From CAZTGZ01 sp964613385 (lineage in GTDB: Bacteria > Bacteroidota > Bacteroidia > NS11-12g > UBA9320), in assembly GCA_964613385.1 (NCBI GenBank), contig CAZTGZ010000003.1:1-64000 (forward strand): a DNA stretch of 64,000 nt, written 5' to 3'. Positions within the stretch are counted from its first letter, which is position 1; each line of letters begins with the position of its first letter. Shown here piece after piece: positions 1-8,670 of this stretch. The translations under genes and the position numbers were made by a program. Below the pieces are notes generated by a model, which was given only the letters and a program-made list of their open reading frames with translations, did not search any database and was not told the origin of the DNA.

Positions 1-1230
1 GGTTGGCCAACCCGAATTGAAGTCGGTTTGATCGGCAGTTGTACCAATAGCAGCTATGAAGATATTTCCAGAGCCGCCAGTTTGGCATCTCAGGCAGCAT
101 CAAAAAATTTGAAACCAAAATCGGAATTTACCATAACTCCCGGCAGTGAACAGGTGAGATATACCATTGAAAGAGATGGCCTTTTGGACGTATTTGAAAG
201 CATCGGCGCCAAAGTATTTGCAAATGCTTGCGGGCCTTGTATCGGAATGTGGGCCAGAATGGGAGCTGAAAAGCAGGAGAGAAATACCATCGTGCACTCC
301 TTTAACCGAAATTTTGCTAAAAGGGCGGATGGTAACCCAAATACCATGGCCTTTGTTGCCAGTCCTGAAATGGTCACCGCACTCGCCATAGCCGGAGATT
401 TGAGTTTTAATCCACTCACCGATACCTTGTTAAATGAAAATGGAGAGCAGGTAAAACTTGATCCACCTGCAGGATATGAATTGCCACCAATGGGATTTGA
501 TGTTAAAGATGCCGGCTATCAGCAACCTTCGCCCAATGGTTCCGCAGTACAGGTTAAAGTAGACCCCAATAGCGACCGTCTGCAGCTATTGGAACCTTTT
601 GCCGCCTGGGAAGGTCAGGATCTGAAGGGACTCCGACTGCTCATTAAAGCCAAGGGAAAGTGCACTACAGACCATATTTCCATGGCAGGTCCATGGTTAA
701 AATACAGAGGTCACCTCGACAATATCAGCAACAACATGCTCATTGGTGCCATCAATTACTTTAATGATGAGGCCAATAAGGTGTACAATCAACTGAATGA
801 CACGTATGATGAGGTGCCCAAAGTTCAACGCATGTATAAAGGAGCCGGAGAATTCAGTATCGTTGTAGGCGAGGAGAATTATGGCGAAGGTTCTTCAAGA
901 GAGCATGCAGCCATGGAACCGAGACACCTCGGCGTACGCGCAGTTTTGGTTAAGTCCTTTGCGCGTATTCATGAAACAAATCTGAAAAAGCAAGGTATGC
1001 TGGCTTTGACATTTGCTAACAAGGAAGACTACGATAAAATCCGGGAAAAAGACAAAATGGACATCCTTGGCCTAACAGATTTTACACCGGGTAAGTCGCT
1101 CAGTATTTCATTACATCACAGCGACGGAAGTACCGAAAATATTGAAGTATTGCATTCCTATAACGAGCAACAAATCGAATGGTTTAAAGCGGGTGGTGCA
1201 TTGAATATCATTCGCAGAAATCTCGCCTGA
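1..1230 (+). CDS. acnA: Aconitate hydratase, C-terminal part (5' end outside window)
   Basis: Isomerises citrate to isocitrate in the TCA cycle using a [4Fe-4S] cluster. The reading frame is open from base 1, so the gene is cut by the window edge and about 409 residues are visible. The cluster cysteines are seen in IGSCTNSSYED near the start and in NACGPCIGMW (about residues 76-85). The C-terminal swivel domain carries GEENYGEGSSREHAA and RSFARIH-like KSFARIHETN, which hold substrate-contacting Ser and Arg residues. The sequence resembles the mitochondrial-type aconitases common in Bacteroidota. The gene converges on the next one with only 2 bases between stop codons. Family assignment is secure; the exact paralogue name is by convention. 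Confidence 0.95.
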   Translation, partial: GWPTRIEVGLIGSCTNSSYEDISRAASLASQAASKNLKPKSEFTITPGSEQVRYTIERDGLLDVFESIGAKVFANACGPCIGMWARMGAEKQERNTIVHSFNRNFAKRADGNPNTMAFVASPEMVTALAIAGDLSFNPLTDTLLNENGEQVKLDPPAGYELPPMGFDVKDAGYQQPSPNGSAVQVKVDPNSDRLQLLEPFAAWEGQDLKGLRLLIKAKGKCTTDHISMAGPWLKYRGHLDNISNNMLIGAINYFNDEANKVYNQLNDTYDEVPKVQRMYKGAGEFSIVVGEENYGEGSSREHAAMEPRHLGVRAVLVKSFARIHETNLKKQGMLALTFANKEDYDKIREKDKMDILGLTDFTPGKSLSISLHHSDGSTENIEVLHSYNEQQIEWFKAGGALNIIRRNLA

Positions 1231-1232
1231 GT

Positions 1233-2042
1233 TTATAAATACAACATTTTGATCAGGTGATTGATAATATCGATCTGGTCCTTTCCAATTTCTGAATGAA
1301 CATGATGCATTTTATGGTCCTGCATCGTAATAACCTCCCAGTGATGGCTGTTAATTCCTTCATTTTCGACGATGGCTACTACCGTCCCACTGGCCAATGA
1401 AATGGTATAACGGGTAAGAATGTTGCCCTGACTATTGATTTGTGATTCTTTGATATTTCCAATAACCACAAAATCCTGTTTAATGGCATTTCCAAATACC
1501 TGCACCATGGCATTCCGATTTCTCTCAACCATTTTATAGGAAACACCTGATTTTCTGTCAGATCCCGGATCTCCAATGGCTTGTAAGGGTGCATTCATGG
1601 CAATGAATTTTCGCTCCATTTCCGGTTGAAAAATCCCCTGGACGAATAAGCCGTTTTTTACAATTTCTTTGGCTAAATTATTCCCTATTACATTGACATA
1701 CAGGCTTTTACTTCCGGATTGGCTAAAGGTGATTTCATAGGCGGTTGTAATTTCCGGATGAAACAATTCCGTTCCGGTCTTTAATACACACCACATCTGA
1801 TCATTTCCGGACAAATCTTTGACGGTAACATCCAAAACATTTCCGAGCATTTTTTTGCCTTCCACAAAAAGACAATAGGGTTCTCCTTTATAAAACAGCG
1901 TGTCTAAGCTTACTTCTACTCCTTGCTTTTCTCTGGATTTTTCCACTTTGGACAAGTGCTTTTTCCAATCTTTATCACTTATCTGAGAATAAGAAAAAGC
2001 AGGAATAACCAAGGTCAATAAAAAAACAAAAATCTTATGCAT
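1233..2042 (-). CDS. Secreted protein of unknown function
   Basis: 269 residues with a clear N-terminal signal peptide (MHKIFVFLLTLVIPAFSYSQ), so it is probably exported to the periplasm or outer membrane. I do not recognise a family. The mature part is mixed alpha/beta without internal repeats, membrane segments or a sorting domain, and ends in a Met/His-rich stretch (MQDHKMHHVHSE) about 30 residues from the C-terminus, which could bind metal but may be chance. It converges on the aconitase gene. Upstream, 170 bases separate it from the end of the T9SS cargo gene, with that gene's terminator in between, so it is probably transcribed by its own promoter. Confidence 0.75.
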   Translation of the reverse strand: MHKIFVFLLTLVIPAFSYSQISDKDWKKHLSKVEKSREKQGVEVSLDTLFYKGEPYCLFVEGKKMLGNVLDVTVKDLSGNDQMWCVLKTGTELFHPEITTAYEITFSQSGSKSLYVNVIGNNLAKEIVKNGLFVQGIFQPEMERKFIAMNAPLQAIGDPGSDRKSGVSYKMVERNRNAMVQVFGNAIKQDFVVIGNIKESQINSQGNILTRYTISLASGTVVAIVENEGINSHHWEVITMQDHKMHHVHSEIGKDQIDIINHLIKMLYL

Positions 2043-2159
2043 AATACAAAGTTACGTGATTCTTTCAACCGGTAATGCGATGGTTGTAAAGTGCGCTTGG
2101 ACCCTGGAATTGCGAAGTGTGGGAGGTGCTGAGAAAGAGCCAAATATACTTCGAAGCGC

Positions 2160-2192
2160 AAAAAAAAAGCTGCCCCGGTTTCCTGAGGCAGC
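2160..2192 (-). terminator. Rho-independent terminator of the T9SS repeat-protein gene
   Basis: On the minus strand, GCTGCCTC (2192-2185) pairs with GGGGCAGC (2176-2169) with one G-U pair and an 8-nt loop, followed directly by nine T residues (2168-2160). It lies 20 bases after the stop codon of the minus-strand gene ending at 2213. Confidence 0.85.
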
Positions 2193-2212
2193 CTTGTTGA
2201 AAATTGAATAAT

Positions 2213-4390
2213 TTATTGTTTGAATATTTTGCGCAAAATGACACCGTCCTTGCAATGAATTTTCATCAAATAATAGCCTGATGAAAGTCCGCTCAAGTCC
2301 ATAGTGTGTTTAGAGTTTCCTGATTTCCAGACATCTTTCATCACGTTCTTGCTGTAACGATCAAAGATTTCAATCTTCAAGTCATAGTTCAAGGTGTCCT
2401 TCATCTCTAGGGTCAACTTATTCTTAACCGGATTCGGATATACTTTAATTTCCTTGCAAACTGAACCTTTGTGACTGTTCTTTTGACATGCACTATCTAT
2501 TTTTACCGTTACTTCAGCGCGATAATTACAGCCATTGGCATCGGTAGCTTCTACCACTACTTTCTTGCCTTCTTTCATGACCAATTTCACGTAGTTGGTA
2601 TTGTAATTGCTGCCTAAATTCCAGCTATAGGATTTCATGCCTTTGGTAGCTTCGAATACAACTGTATCTCCAGGGCAAATGATGGCCGGATTTGGCTTGG
2701 TTGTAAGACTAAAATTACTCTTCTTATTAACAGTTACTTTAACAGAGTCGATACAGGTTTTGCCTCCCGGAGTTTTTGCTTCCAATATCCAGGTTCCGGA
2801 TTCTTTCACCCAGAAATAACGATCTGTTTTGCGGTTGCTCCAGTTATAACTGGACATTCCTTCTTTTCCTAATAATTTGATGGAATCTCCTTCACAAACC
2901 ACATTCTTTGGATATACGGTAATCAGGCCTGCACAGGAATCCTTGGTTTGACTGCAGTCCTTCACGTTGATCTTCCAGATTTTAACTACTTTACAACCGT
3001 TGCTGTCAGTGGCAGTCAGCTTCATTTCAAAAGTTGATTTGGCAACCATTTTAAAGGCTCTCTTGGTTTCGCCTACACTCCAATAGTATGAAGCAAAACC
3101 GGCCGAAGCTTCCCAAACAAGGGTGTCACCGATACAATATTCGTTTTTGGCAGGATATACACCGGCCTGCAGACTCTTGGTAGTTTTGTTTTTAACCCAT
3201 ACGGTATCAACACAAATGTTGTTGGTAGAGTCTTTAACCATTAAAATGTACATGCCAGGTTCTTTGGCCCAGTATTTTCTCTCTTGACTAAATGTTTTTC
3301 GTCCGTCTCCCCAGAAATAATATTTGTATCCTGATGGACCTTCAAGCAACACAGAATCACCGGCACACTTTTCATAATCTTTAGATTTAATCAAATCCGG
3401 ACAACTGGTATTTTGCGAGCAGGAGTCTACTTTTACTTCGATAGAATCATAACTATGACAGCCATTTGAATCAACCGCACCTAAATAGTATTTCGTGTCA
3501 GACATAGGAGTAACTGTAATACTTTGGGCAGTTTTAGTTTCATTTTTCCAAACCCATGTGTATGATTTAAAACCATTGTTTCCGCTGAGCGTAATGGAAT
3601 GACCTTTACATATTTTGGCATTGGAAGGATTTGCCGTAATATCCGCTTTCCGCACATCAAAATAGGTAATTTTAATGCTATCGGTGCAGGTATTGTTAGC
3701 AGAATCAGTTACCGTAACATAATACCATCCATCTTCGGTAATTTTAATTACACGATCCGTTTTCTTATTGCTCCAGGTGTAAGTTTTAAATCCGTTTTTC
3801 GCCTCTAAATATATAAATCCTCCTTTACACATTTTGGTCGGATTACCGGCCAGAATTCCCTGACAAGGGTTGGAACTACATGACTTTACCTGTAGCGTAT
3901 AAATTGCTTTTACCGGGCATCCATTTGAATCTGTACCATAAACCCAGTAAGTAGTTGTTGCCGTTGGCGCAACTTTGATCAATCTGGTGGTTTCATTGGT
4001 ACTCCATTGATATGACTTAAACCCTGAAGTCGCCTCGAGCATTACTGAATCACCCTTGCAAATTGGATTATTTTTGGTAGAAATACTCAGACTCTTCGTC
4101 TTATAATAGAATATTTCAATGGTGTCCGATTGGGGTTTTCCCAGACTATCCCAAGCAGTTACCCAGTATTTGCCGGCTTTCTGAACTTTAATGGTCCTGT
4201 CCCGGCTGGAAGTGTTCCACAAATATTTGGCAAAGCCATTGGTAGCTTCCAATACAGCCGTTTCATCCGGACAATACCACTTTTTCTTAGTACTTATGCT
4301 CAATTTTTGAGCGTAAGCGGAAGTAAAGGACATCAAAACCATCAAAATGGCCGCCATCCCGATTCTAAAGGTAAGGTAAAGTTGTTTCAT
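2213..4390 (-). CDS. T9SS type A cargo protein with eight Ig/PKD-like modules
   Basis: 725 residues from the chosen start. An upstream in-frame ATG at 4432 exists, but the signal peptide MKQLYLTFRIGMAAILMVL...AYAQ starts at 4390. After it come eight modules of about 75 residues, each with a C-x-G-D/x-[ST] start, an aromatic YxW motif and a closing beta strand. They alternate between a form ending in CxDSIKIT-like sequence and a form containing TDSNGC. The last 80 residues (IKVYPNPVKNKLTLEM to the end) are a T9SS type A sorting domain, so the protein is expected to cross the outer membrane through T9SS and be released or anchored at the cell surface. No catalytic domain is seen; an adhesin or surface structural role is inferred. 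A terminator follows the gene. Confidence 0.88.
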   Translation of the reverse strand: MKQLYLTFRIGMAAILMVLMSFTSAYAQKLSISTKKKWYCPDETAVLEATNGFAKYLWNTSSRDRTIKVQKAGKYWVTAWDSLGKPQSDTIEIFYYKTKSLSISTKNNPICKGDSVMLEATSGFKSYQWSTNETTRLIKVAPTATTTYWVYGTDSNGCPVKAIYTLQVKSCSSNPCQGILAGNPTKMCKGGFIYLEAKNGFKTYTWSNKKTDRVIKITEDGWYYVTVTDSANNTCTDSIKITYFDVRKADITANPSNAKICKGHSITLSGNNGFKSYTWVWKNETKTAQSITVTPMSDTKYYLGAVDSNGCHSYDSIEVKVDSCSQNTSCPDLIKSKDYEKCAGDSVLLEGPSGYKYYFWGDGRKTFSQERKYWAKEPGMYILMVKDSTNNICVDTVWVKNKTTKSLQAGVYPAKNEYCIGDTLVWEASAGFASYYWSVGETKRAFKMVAKSTFEMKLTATDSNGCKVVKIWKINVKDCSQTKDSCAGLITVYPKNVVCEGDSIKLLGKEGMSSYNWSNRKTDRYFWVKESGTWILEAKTPGGKTCIDSVKVTVNKKSNFSLTTKPNPAIICPGDTVVFEATKGMKSYSWNLGSNYNTNYVKLVMKEGKKVVVEATDANGCNYRAEVTVKIDSACQKNSHKGSVCKEIKVYPNPVKNKLTLEMKDTLNYDLKIEIFDRYSKNVMKDVWKSGNSKHTMDLSGLSSGYYLMKIHCKDGVILRKIFKQ

Positions 4391-4401
4391 AAAATTTGAT
4401 T

Positions 4402-4409
4402 CAAATGTA
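4402..4409 (-). promoter_or_regulatory. Possible -7 element (TACATTTG)
   Basis: Read on the minus strand, TACATTTG matches the Bacteroidota -7 consensus TAnnTTTG just upstream of the cargo gene starting at 4390. The nearest TTG lies only 12 bases further upstream, which is too close for a standard -33 element, and the implied leader is very short, so this is weak. Confidence 0.25.
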
Positions 4410-4541
4410 AGTTTTTTATAGCAATTTAACATAGCATATTGCTGCTTATCTGGTTAGTCTGAGCGCATCTAAAACGGTTGCATGAAAAAAATACTTTTTT
4501 TTTAGAAGGTCTCTAATAAGTAGATTTCAAGTGAATTGTTA

Positions 4542-4549
4542 TATTTTTG
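4542..4549 (+). promoter_or_regulatory. Possible -7 element (TATTTTTG)
   Basis: Exact match to TAnnTTTG, 28 bases before the ATG at 4577. No TTG is found at 17-23 bases upstream. It would start transcription of the coiled-coil gene and, by readthrough, the kinase and regulator genes. Confidence 0.35.
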
Positions 4550-4576
4550 TCAATTAAAGTAACGTTTAGATATTCA

Positions 4577-5498
4577 ATGAAATCAGAAGAAAAAGATAAG
4601 CGAAGTAGAATTTATTTGTTCATTATCATTGTCGTTTTGGCTCTGATTAATGGCGCTTTAATTTACAACCTTATCAACAAAGCCAACAAAATTACGTTAA
4701 CCGAAAATAAGCTGGAAGATACTACTGCTGAGAGGGATGAGTTGAAAAAAATGCTGGCAGAAACCGAAGCAGNNNNNNNNNNTTAAAGGTCAAAACGCAT
4801 CACTAGATTCAATTATTGATATTAAAGAAGCCGAATTGGCCAATAAGGTAAATCAGATTAAACAACTGCTTCAGAACAGAAACATTTCAAAGTCTGATTT
4901 GGAAAGAGCGAGGGCAGAAATTGCATCACTTAAATCCATCATTCAACGATATAGAACCGAAGTCGACTCACTTTCAAAACTAAATGAATTCCTGAGAGAT
5001 GAAAATTATGCCATCAAGCAGGAAAACACAGAAGTTAAAGAGCACAGAGATGTACTGATTCAAGAGAATAAAAATTATGCGGAACAGGTGAGAATTGCTT
5101 CACAACTGAAAGCCTTGAATTTGAAAGCCGAGCCCATCAAGGTGAGATGGAACGAAAAGGAAAAAAGCACAACCCGATTGGCTTCCGTAGACAAAATCAA
5201 CGTGTCTTTTACTCTCGATAAAAATGAAGTTGCCAAAAAAAGCAAACGCACCATCTATCTGAAGATCATCACTCCCTCCAAAGCCACGCTAAGCGATGAG
5301 GCCAAAGGGTCAGGTACATTTGAATACAAGGGAGAACAATCCCTTTATACGGCCAAAAAGGAAATTGAATTCACCAACAGCAACGAGAAAATTAATTTCT
5401 CATGGGACAAAACTCCTTCTTTAATTGCCGGTGAATACGAAGTCTATTTGTTCTGTGAAGATTTTATAATCGGAAGCACAAAGTTTTCGCTCAAGTAA
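4577..5498 (+). CDS. Membrane-anchored coiled-coil protein, interrupted by the assembly gap
   Basis: The first part (from MKSEEKDKRSRIYLF) has one transmembrane helix at about residues 11-31, then a coiled coil. After the N run, the frame that continues (KGQNASLDSIIDIKEAELANKVNQ...) is again coiled coil until about base 5130, followed by a roughly 120-residue beta-rich C-terminal domain ending FIIGSTKFSLK. The two parts are in different frames only because the gap is written as 10 N; a gap length divisible by three would join them. I do not recognise the C-terminal domain. The gene ends 10 bases before the kinase start, so co-transcription with the oxygen-sensor pair is likely. The start at 4577 is preferred over an in-frame ATG at 4547, which would overlap the -7 element. 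Confidence 0.8.
4773..4782. other. Assembly gap (10 N)
   Basis: Run of ten N inside the coiled-coil gene. The reading frame shifts by one across it, so ten is a placeholder rather than the true length. Confidence 0.99.
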
Positions 5499-5508
5499 TT
5501 TTGTTGGA

Positions 5509-7095
5509 ATGATTCCTTCCAGGGAAGAAGACCTTCTGAAGGCAGTCATTGAAAATGCCATCGATGGCGTGATTGTCATTAAAAATACAGGAGAAATCAT
5601 TTTGATTAACGATGCAGCCTGCCATTTATTTGGTTATCAGATTTCTGAGGTCAGAGGTAAAAACGTGCGCATGCTCATGGATGACCCTGATCGAAGTGCC
5701 CACGATTCATATATACACCGTTATCAGCAATCTGGGAAACCCAGAGTAATTGGAATTGGTCGCGAGGTAGAAGGATTGAAGAAATCCGGGGATAAATTTC
5801 CCTTCAGGTTGGCGATATCAGAAATAAAAAGTGAAAAAGAAACGCTCTTTACCGGATTCATTCACGATTTAACCAGAGAGAAACAGGCAGAAGCACAATT
5901 GAAGAGACATGCAGATGAGTTGGAAGAACAGGTTGAGAAAAGGACCCGGGACCTGCAGAAATCCAATATACTGCTGCAAAAAGAGGTAGAAGAACGAACC
6001 ACCATCGAACAAATGTTGCGCGAAAGTCAGCATTTGTATACTGAAATAGCGAAGAACTTTCCCAACGGAGTAATCAATGTTTTCGATCGGAATCTGCATT
6101 ATATTTTCGCAAATGGTAAAGGTCTTTCTGACGCCGGTATTGACCCGGCTAAACTCATCGGGACCTCTTTTCTGGAAAGATTAAATCCGGAAGCCAGAGA
6201 AATAGCAGAATATCAATTAAATAAGGTTTTGGAGGGCGAATTGCGATCTTTTGAAATTAATCATCATCAGCAATACTATATCTTAAGAGGGGTGCCTCTC
6301 CGTGATAATCAACAACAGATAGACCGGATTTTGGTAGTGGAAACCAATATCACACCGCAGAAGCAGGCCGAAGTTGAAATATTCAGAAGCCTTCAAAAGG
6401 AAAAGGAACTCAATGAAATGAAATCCAGATTCGTTTCCATGGCTTCCCATGAATTCAGAACCCCGCTCAGTACGATTTTAAGCTCTGCCGCCCTCATTTC
6501 GAGATACACGGAAACCGGACAACAGGAGAACAGAATGAAGCATATTGACCGGATTAAATCGAATGTGCATAATCTCAATATGATCTTACAGGATTTCCTT
6601 TCACTGGAAAAACTGGACGAAGGCAAATTGGTTAGTCACGCCGAACCTTTCAATTTGTGCGAATTTTTAAATGAAGTGGCCGAAGATATTGAGGGGATTT
6701 TAAAACCGGGTCAAATGATGGAGGTGAGTTGCAAGGATGAAAGCCTTCAGGTAAATCAGGATAAACATCTTTTCCAAAATGTGCTGTACAACCTCCTTTC
6801 CAATGCTTCTAAATATTCAGATTCCGGGACAAAAATCAAACTGAGAGTTTTGTGCGACAATCATACACTTCATTTGGAAATTGAAGACCAGGGAATGGGG
6901 ATTCCCGAAAGTGATCAAGCCTCAATATTTACCCGTTTCTTTCGAGCCGGTAATGCCGGAAATATTCAAGGTACCGGCCTCGGTCTCCATATTGTAAAAA
7001 ACTATGTGGATTTAATGGGTGGACAAATAAATTTTAAAAGTTTTGCAGGAGTCGGAACTACTTTTACACTTATTTTTGATAAATCAATAGTATGA
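5509..7095 (+). CDS. FixL-like PAS-PAS sensor histidine kinase, predicted heme-binding
   Basis: 528 residues, no signal peptide or membrane helix, so cytoplasmic. Order: PAS domain (about 8-125), coiled coil (125-170), second PAS (about 172-290), HisKA with phospho-acceptor H314 in ASHEFRTPLS, and HATPase_c (about 405-525) with N box NLLSNASKYS, DQGMGIP and GTGLGLHI. The first PAS matches FixL: HDSYI holds H65, and IGIGR holds R85 exactly 20 residues later, as for heme ligand H200 and distal R220 of Bradyrhizobium FixL. V80, L101 and I103 fall at the spacings of the distal triad I215, L236 and I238. Heme and oxygen sensing are therefore strongly suggested but not proven. The stop overlaps the start of the REC-CRP gene (ATGA), the natural partner. 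Unlike FixL it has a second PAS domain. Confidence 0.93.
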   Translation: MIPSREEDLLKAVIENAIDGVIVIKNTGEIILINDAACHLFGYQISEVRGKNVRMLMDDPDRSAHDSYIHRYQQSGKPRVIGIGREVEGLKKSGDKFPFRLAISEIKSEKETLFTGFIHDLTREKQAEAQLKRHADELEEQVEKRTRDLQKSNILLQKEVEERTTIEQMLRESQHLYTEIAKNFPNGVINVFDRNLHYIFANGKGLSDAGIDPAKLIGTSFLERLNPEAREIAEYQLNKVLEGELRSFEINHHQQYYILRGVPLRDNQQQIDRILVVETNITPQKQAEVEIFRSLQKEKELNEMKSRFVSMASHEFRTPLSTILSSAALISRYTETGQQENRMKHIDRIKSNVHNLNMILQDFLSLEKLDEGKLVSHAEPFNLCEFLNEVAEDIEGILKPGQMMEVSCKDESLQVNQDKHLFQNVLYNLLSNASKYSDSGTKIKLRVLCDNHTLHLEIEDQGMGIPESDQASIFTRFFRAGNAGNIQGTGLGLHIVKNYVDLMGGQINFKSFAGVGTTFTLIFDKSIV

Positions 7096-8156
7096 ATGCG
7101 AGCATTTTAGTGATAGAGGATAATGCAGAAGTTCGGGATAATCTCCAGGAACTGTTGCGCTTATCCGGATATTTAGTCGAAGTGGCAGAAGATGGAAAAC
7201 AAGGAGTCAGAATGGCCCGGGATATCAAACCTGATCTGATCATTTGTGATATCATGATGCCCGGTATGGATGGTTACGGAGTATTGCAGATTTTATCCGG
7301 ACAGCCGGAAACATCTACCATCCCATTTATTTTCCTGACAGCCAAAACAGAGCAATCTGATATTCGGAAAGGGATGAACTTGGGAGCCGATGATTACATC
7401 ACAAAACCTTTTGATGAAACCACCTTGTTGCAGGCCGTGCAGGTGAGACTTGAGAAAAATTCGCGCATCCGCTCAACCCTGGAATCGAAAACAAACAAGA
7501 GTTGGACCCATTTCCTCGAATCTATGCATGGAATGGATCGCTTAAAGGAAATTGCCGATCGCAGCATTACAAGGAAATACAATAAAAAAGAGCTTATTTT
7601 TCAGCAAGGCGACCGTCCTTTATACCTTTTTCAGATTGTTAGCGGCAAAGTAAAAATCTTCCAGATGAATAACGATGGTAAGGAAATCACTTCTTCCTTA
7701 CTTGGTTGTAATGATTATTTTGGATATGACGCCATTCTGCGCGATACAGAATTTTCTGATTCTGCCGAGACACTGGATGATTCAGAAATTCGACTCATTC
7801 CAAGGGAGGATTTTCTCAACCTGATTTACAGCGAAAGAGATGTGGCAGCCTCCTTTATTCGAATGATGTCCGATTCTATCGAAAACAAAGAAAAGCAGCT
7901 GTTGGAGCTGGCCTATAACACGGTTAGAAAACGGGTGGCCGATGCCATGGTCAGACTGTATGACACTTATGCTGAAAAAGGCTCCGCAGCCTATAGCATC
8001 AGTATTTCGAGGGATGATTTGGCCAGTATTGTTGGCACTTCTACCGAATCGGCCATTCGAATGTTAAGTGAACTAAAGGCCTCCGGCTTCATCGATATCC
8101 ATGGAAGTCAAATCACCATTCTTCAGGTTGAAAAACTTCGCAAAGTGCCCTACTGA
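7092..8156 (+). CDS. Response regulator: receiver domain fused to CRP/FNR-type regulator
   Basis: 354 residues. The receiver domain (1-120) has acidic residues E9/D10, phospho-acceptor D53 (ICDIMMPGMDG), T83 and K105 (TKPF). A linker leads to a cyclic-nucleotide-binding fold (about 150-265; SGKVKIFQMN) and a C-terminal winged helix (about 285-345) with recognition helix TSTESAIRMLSELK. The E and R of the E-x-x-x-R pattern that reads TGA half-sites in CRP and FNR are kept. The FNR iron-sulfur cysteines are absent; the only cysteine in the sensor fold is in LLGCND. Signal input is thus probably phosphorylation by the upstream kinase, not an own cluster. This merges the functions of FixJ and FixK in one chain. 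A TGATAAATATCA palindrome overlaps its stop codon. Confidence 0.93.
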   Translation: MNASILVIEDNAEVRDNLQELLRLSGYLVEVAEDGKQGVRMARDIKPDLIICDIMMPGMDGYGVLQILSGQPETSTIPFIFLTAKTEQSDIRKGMNLGADDYITKPFDETTLLQAVQVRLEKNSRIRSTLESKTNKSWTHFLESMHGMDRLKEIADRSITRKYNKKELIFQQGDRPLYLFQIVSGKVKIFQMNNDGKEITSSLLGCNDYFGYDAILRDTEFSDSAETLDDSEIRLIPREDFLNLIYSERDVAASFIRMMSDSIENKEKQLLELAYNTVRKRVADAMVRLYDTYAEKGSAAYSISISRDDLASIVGTSTESAIRMLSELKASGFIDIHGSQITILQVEKLRKVPY

Positions 8157-8166
8157 TAAATATCAG
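8153..8166. promoter_or_regulatory. FNR-like palindrome CTGAT-AAAT-ATCAG
   Basis: A 6-2-6 inverted repeat with FNR-type spacing (TTGAT-N4-ATCAA consensus, 8 of 10 defined bases). It overlaps the stop codon of the REC-CRP gene and lies about 120 bases before the rhodanese start. Its core TGATAAATATCA is identical to the one before ccoI. Confidence 0.5.
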
Positions 8167-8285
8167 TTCCGGTTTTGACCCTCATCATGCCGATTTTGCA
8201 GATAAAATCGGAACTTCGCACTATATCGAAACATTGTCTGATTGAGGTATGTCCGGCAAGTTTCAAGCGAATATTGCCATTGGCC

Positions 8286-8600
8286 ATGATTAGCTATATC
8301 GACAAAAAGGAGTGTTCTGAATTGCTGAAATCAAGAGAGGACGTGCAAATTATCGATCTGCGCGATGCCATTGATTTTGAATTGGGGCACATTCCGGGGG
8401 CGATGCACTTAGACGTTTTAAAGAATGGATCCTACCAAAAATTGGAAAATTTGAGCAGAGAAAAAGCCTATTTGTTTTATTGCAATTCAGGACTGAGAAG
8501 CAACTCAATTGCGAGAATTATAGATGGTCTGGGTTTTAAGAGTGTTTTTATGTTAAAGGAGGGAATTAATGACTGGGATTGGCAATTGGTGCCGGATTGA
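8286..8600 (+). CDS. Rhodanese-like single-domain protein
   Basis: 104 residues from the ATG at 8286 (MISYIDKKECSELL). The frame is open further upstream to an ATG at 8190, but that extension resembles no rhodanese and would run into the FNR-like box region. The domain has the usual IIDLRDAIDFELGHIPGAMH segment and the active-site loop CNSGLRSNS with catalytic C66, so sulfur (persulfide) transfer or phosphatase-like chemistry is possible. It is cytoplasmic. It sits between the oxygen-response regulator and the UspA genes and 71 bases before the first of them; a role in sulfide or Fe-S stress under low oxygen is inference only. Confidence 0.85.
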   Translation: MISYIDKKECSELLKSREDVQIIDLRDAIDFELGHIPGAMHLDVLKNGSYQKLENLSREKAYLFYCNSGLRSNSIARIIDGLGFKSVFMLKEGINDWDWQLVPD

Positions 8601-8670
8601 GCGATCAAACTGCATCGCTTGACACTAAATTCACAGTCTTTTTGTAATTTACCCTCGAATTTAAAATCAT

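Noticed and set aside
4577..5498. Two separate genes either side of the N run
   Set aside because: The frame after the gap is open to the N run and continues the same coiled coil; the frame change is explained by the placeholder gap length.
8596..8607. TTGAGCGATCAA as an FNR site before the first UspA gene
   Set aside because: The half-sites are separated by four bases counted from TTGA to TCAA; the FNR form needs six. It also overlaps the rhodanese stop region.
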